Assembly: GCA_024640745.1 (NCBI GenBank)
Contig: JAHEEL010000113.1
Span: 1-7,652, forward strand
Direction: 5' to 3'
Source: Actinomycetes bacterium
GTDB lineage: Bacteria > Actinomycetota > Acidimicrobiia > Spongiisociales > UBA5794
Length of the DNA: 7,652 nucleotides
Part shown: in pieces, positions 5,722-7,652 of the stretch
Layout of the letters: each line of letters starts with the position of its first letter
Numbering within the stretch: the stretch's first letter is position 1
The notes under the pieces: generated by a model
Told to the model about the DNA's origin: nothing
The model's database searches: none
The model's input: only the letters and a program-made list of their open reading frames with translations
Position numbers and translations under genes: made by a program

Positions 5722-6260
5722 CAGGCAGCCCCTGCTTTCCCGGCCTTGCGGCGAACGTACTCGTCGACGTAGCGAATGCCCTTGCCCTTGTAGGGCTCCG
5801 GCGGACGCACCGCCCGGATATTGGCGGCGACCTGTCCGACGAGTTGCTTGTCGATCCCGCTGATGATGAACCGCGTCGGCTCTGGAACCTCGAAGGTGAT
5901 GCCGTCGGGAGCTTCGATGACCACGGGATGCGAGTACCCGACCTGGAGCTCGAGCGTCTTGCCCTTCAACGCCCCGCGATATCCGACGCCGACCGCCTGC
6001 AGCTCCTTGCTGTACCCGTCCGAGACGCCGACCACCATGTTGGCGATCAGCGCACGACTCAAGCCGTGCAGGGCCCTGGCTTCGCGCTCGTCGTTCTCTC
6101 GGGTGACACTCAGGACACCGTCGTCGATCGCGACGCTGATGCGCGGGTCGAGGTCTTGGGTCAGGGTGCCCTTCGGCCCCTTCACCACGACCATGTTGTC
6201 GTCGTAGGAAACGTCGACGCCGGCGGGCAGATCGATCGGTGCTTTTCCGATGCGACTCAT
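5721..6260 (-). CDS. rplF: 50S ribosomal protein L6
   Basis: L6 lies near the factor-binding site of the large subunit. The 179-residue product contains two repeated L6 domains. The first begins MSRIGKAPIDLPAGV (1-15) and includes VVVKGPKGTL (24-33). The second includes LQAVGVGYRGALKGKTLEL (87-105), VGYSHPV (107-113), and the signature PEPYKGKGIRYVDEYVRRK (154-172). ATG 6260 follows the rpsH stop after a single base. A perfect GAGGTG Shine-Dalgarno stands 7 nt upstream, within the end of rpsH. Nothing about length or residues is unusual. Confidence 0.98.
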   Translation of the reverse strand: MSRIGKAPIDLPAGVDVSYDDNMVVVKGPKGTLTQDLDPRISVAIDDGVLSVTRENDEREARALHGLSRALIANMVVGVSDGYSKELQAVGVGYRGALKGKTLELQVGYSHPVVIEAPDGITFEVPEPTRFIISGIDKQLVGQVAANIRAVRPPEPYKGKGIRYVDEYVRRKAGKAGAA

Positions 6261-6261
6261 G

Positions 6262-6657
6262 TCACCACACCTCGCACAGCACTTCGCCGCCGACTTTGCG
6301 TCGGCGAGCTTCGCGGTCGGTCATCACGCCGGCTGATGTCGACACGATGGCAACCCCGATGCCGCCGCGAACCCGCGGGACATCGGTCGCGCCCTTGTAG
6401 ACCCGTCGTCCGGGCTTCGAGACGCGCTGCAATCCACCGAGGATCGGCTGGCGGTCGTTGCCGTAGCGGAGCCGGACGGTGAGTTCCTTGCCGACGCGCG
6501 CGTCATCGACCTTGTACCCGTCGATGTAGCCCTCTTCGGACAGGATGCGCGCGATCTCTTCCTTCAACTTGGACGATGGCATTCGCGTCTCGGGATGCAG
6601 CGCGATGTTCGCATTGCGGATTCTGGTGAGCATGTCGGCGATGGGATCAGACAGCAT
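6262..6657 (-). CDS. rpsH: 30S ribosomal protein S8
   Basis: S8 binds 16S rRNA helix 21 early in small-subunit assembly. In E. coli it is also the translational repressor of the spc operon; whether that holds here is not visible. The 131-residue product shows DPIADMLTRIRNA (4-16), PSSKLKEEIARILSEEGYI (27-45), RVSKPGRRVY (78-87) and the C-terminal STSAGVMTDREARRRKVGGE (106-125), with the family end LCEVW. ATG 6657 lies 2 nt after the rpsN stop. An in-frame GTG at 6666 is 4 nt after AAAGG and would add three residues, so the exact start is open. An extension further upstream runs into rpsN and is rejected. Confidence 0.96.
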   Translation of the reverse strand: MLSDPIADMLTRIRNANIALHPETRMPSSKLKEEIARILSEEGYIDGYKVDDARVGKELTVRLRYGNDRQPILGGLQRVSKPGRRVYKGATDVPRVRGGIGVAIVSTSAGVMTDREARRRKVGGEVLCEVW

Positions 6658-6659
6658 GA

Positions 6660-6965
6660 CTACCACGAGGCCTTTCTCACACCGGGCAGCTCGCCCTCGT
6701 GCGCGAGCTCGCGCAGCGCCGACCGCGACATGCCGAACTTGCGGAAGTAGCCGCGGGGCCGGCCCGTCACTCCACAGCGATTGCGGTAGCGAGTTGCGCT
6801 CGCGTCGCGCGGCATCTTTGCGATCTTCTGATAGGCCTCGCGCTTGTCCTCGTAGGACGCGTCCGGATCCTTGATGACCTTCACCAACTCGGCGCGGCGC
6901 TCGGCGTACCGGTCGACCGTTGCTCTTCGTTGGTTGTTCTTGGCGATCTTCGATGTCTTCGCCAT
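6660..6965 (-). CDS. rpsN: 30S ribosomal protein S14, long zinc-free form
   Basis: S14 is a small-subunit head protein. The 101-residue product is the long form, the same length as E. coli S14. It starts MAKTSKIAKNNQRR and carries MPRDASATRYRNRCG (51-65), TGRPRGYFRKFGMSRSALRE (67-86) and the end PGVRKASW. Only one cysteine (Cys64) is present, so the CxxC...CxxC zinc site of the short 61-residue type is missing. In M. tuberculosis the zinc form occupies this operon and the long form lies elsewhere, so the arrangement here is different. ATG 6965 is fused to the rplE stop (TGATG), with AGGT 5 nt upstream. Longer upstream readings run through rplE in another frame and are rejected. Confidence 0.96.
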   Translation of the reverse strand: MAKTSKIAKNNQRRATVDRYAERRAELVKVIKDPDASYEDKREAYQKIAKMPRDASATRYRNRCGVTGRPRGYFRKFGMSRSALRELAHEGELPGVRKASW

Positions 6966-7522
6966 CACACACCTGCCTGTTGACGGCGGAACGGGAACCC
7001 GAAGGCATCGAGTAGCGCCCTGCCTTGCTCGTCGTTTGCTGCCGTGGTCACGAACGTGATGTCCATGCCGCGGACACTGGCGACCTTGTCGTAGTCGATC
7101 TCGGGGAAGATCAGCTGCTCGGTTACGCCGAAGTTGTAGTTGCCGCGGCCGTCGAAGCCGTTCGGATTCATGCCGCGGAAGTCTCGGATGCGCGGGATGG
7201 CAGTCGAGATGAGTCGGTCGAGGAACTCCCACATTCGTGCGCCGCGCAGCGTGACCGATGCACCCACCGGAACGCCCTCGCGCAACTTGAAGTTGGAGAT
7301 CGACTTGCGTGCCATGGTCACCTTGGGCTGCTGCCCGGTGATGATCCGCAGGTCCTCGACGGCGCCGTCCATGATCTTCGCGTCCTGGGCAGCATCGCCA
7401 ACACCCATGTTGACAACGATCTTGGTGAGTCGCGGAACCTGCATCGCGTTCTCGAGCTCGAGCTCTTCCCTGAGCTGCGCTGCGATCTCGGCGTCGTACT
7501 TCTCCTTGAGGCGGGGAGCCAT
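6965..7522 (-). CDS. rplE: 50S ribosomal protein L5
   Basis: L5 binds 5S rRNA and contacts tRNA in the central protuberance. The 185-residue product has LKEKYDAEIAAQL (5-17), VPRLTKIVVNMGVGDA (29-44), the QKP-like segment GQQPKVTMARKSISNFKLREG (63-83), MWEFLDRLISTAIPRIRDFRG (97-117), and the C-terminal NYNFGVTEQLIFPEIDYDK (128-146) with RGMDITFVTTA (151-161). ATG 7522 overlaps the rplX TAA as TAATG, and GGTGA stands 6 nt upstream. All features agree with the family. Confidence 0.98.
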   Translation of the reverse strand: MAPRLKEKYDAEIAAQLREELELENAMQVPRLTKIVVNMGVGDAAQDAKIMDGAVEDLRIITGQQPKVTMARKSISNFKLREGVPVGASVTLRGARMWEFLDRLISTAIPRIRDFRGMNPNGFDGRGNYNFGVTEQLIFPEIDYDKVASVRGMDITFVTTAANDEQGRALLDAFGFPFRRQQAGV

Positions 7523-7652
7523 TACAGCTCACCCCCACACTTGCGACACACGCGGTATTTGCGGCCCTCGTCATCGAAGCGTGCACCGATACGGGTTGGT
7601 CCGCAATCGGTGCAAACGATCATGACGTTCGAAGCGTCGATCGGCATGTCCT
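7522..7652 (-). CDS. rplX: 50S ribosomal protein L24, C-terminal part with zinc-ribbon cysteines
   Basis: This gene enters from the right edge, so its start and N-terminal KOW domain are outside the window. The last 42 codons are present, with the frame opening at 7650 and TAA at 7524-7522. The visible peptide includes DASNVMIVCTDCGPTRIG and then RKYRVCRKCGGEL. ASNVM and PTRIG are L24 signatures. Two CxxC pairs (CTDC and CRKC), 19 residues apart, form a likely zinc ribbon, seen in some bacterial L24 but not in E. coli or M. tuberculosis. The ATG at 7647 is internal. Its place before rplE is canonical. Confidence 0.93.
   Translation of the reverse strand, partial: DMPIDASNVMIVCTDCGPTRIGARFDDEGRKYRVCRKCGGEL

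Noticed and set aside
6966..7586. N-terminal extension of S14 to a start near 7586
   Set aside because: The added residues are an out-of-frame reading of rplE. The family start MAKTSKIAK with a ribosome site is at 6965.

Overview
This is a compact, high-GC bacterial segment in which every supported gene lies on the minus strand, so transcription runs from the right edge (7652) to the left edge (1). The gene order and the protein features point to an actinobacterium-like organism. The evidence is an arginine-rich N-terminal extension and a long C-terminal tail on S5, an adenylate kinase with the short zinc-free LID, a probable leaderless promoter, and the classic ribosomal spc order. A deep branch, such as an Acidimicrobiia-type lineage, would fit, because the operon carries a four-cysteine L24 and a long zinc-free S14, unlike Mycobacterium tuberculosis. 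The lineage call is inference.

Reading in the direction of transcription, 7652 to 4080 holds the spc ribosomal-protein block: rplX (5' part cut off by the window edge), rplE, rpsN, rpsH, rplF, rplR, rpsE, rpmD and rplO. These genes are packed with 1-nt overlaps or gaps of at most 7 nt, mostly with stop/start fusions of the TGATG or TAATG type. They are followed by secY (4079-2772), which encodes the central subunit of the Sec translocon.

A 131-bp spacer separates secY from adk. It holds the most unusual DNA in the window: a run of nine heptamers in which AGAC or GTCT recurs in the same phase (2705-2767), and a perfect 9-bp hairpin whose 3' arm includes the adk Shine-Dalgarno sequence (2648-2670). 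Then come adk and map, again joined by TGATG.

After map the usual infA-rpmJ-rpsM continuation is missing. Instead there is an 84-bp spacer with an 8-bp stem-loop and a candidate leaderless -10 element, followed by a tatB-like gene and tatC that overlap by 4 nt. The window therefore places the unfolded-protein exporter subunit SecY, the N-terminal methionine aminopeptidase and the folded-protein (Tat) exporter in one co-directional block. The last 50 bases hold no recognisable gene.

I found no mobile element, CRISPR array, tRNA or rRNA. This is mainly a housekeeping region, and the observations worth pursuing are in the spacers and the gene neighbourhood rather than in a new enzyme system.
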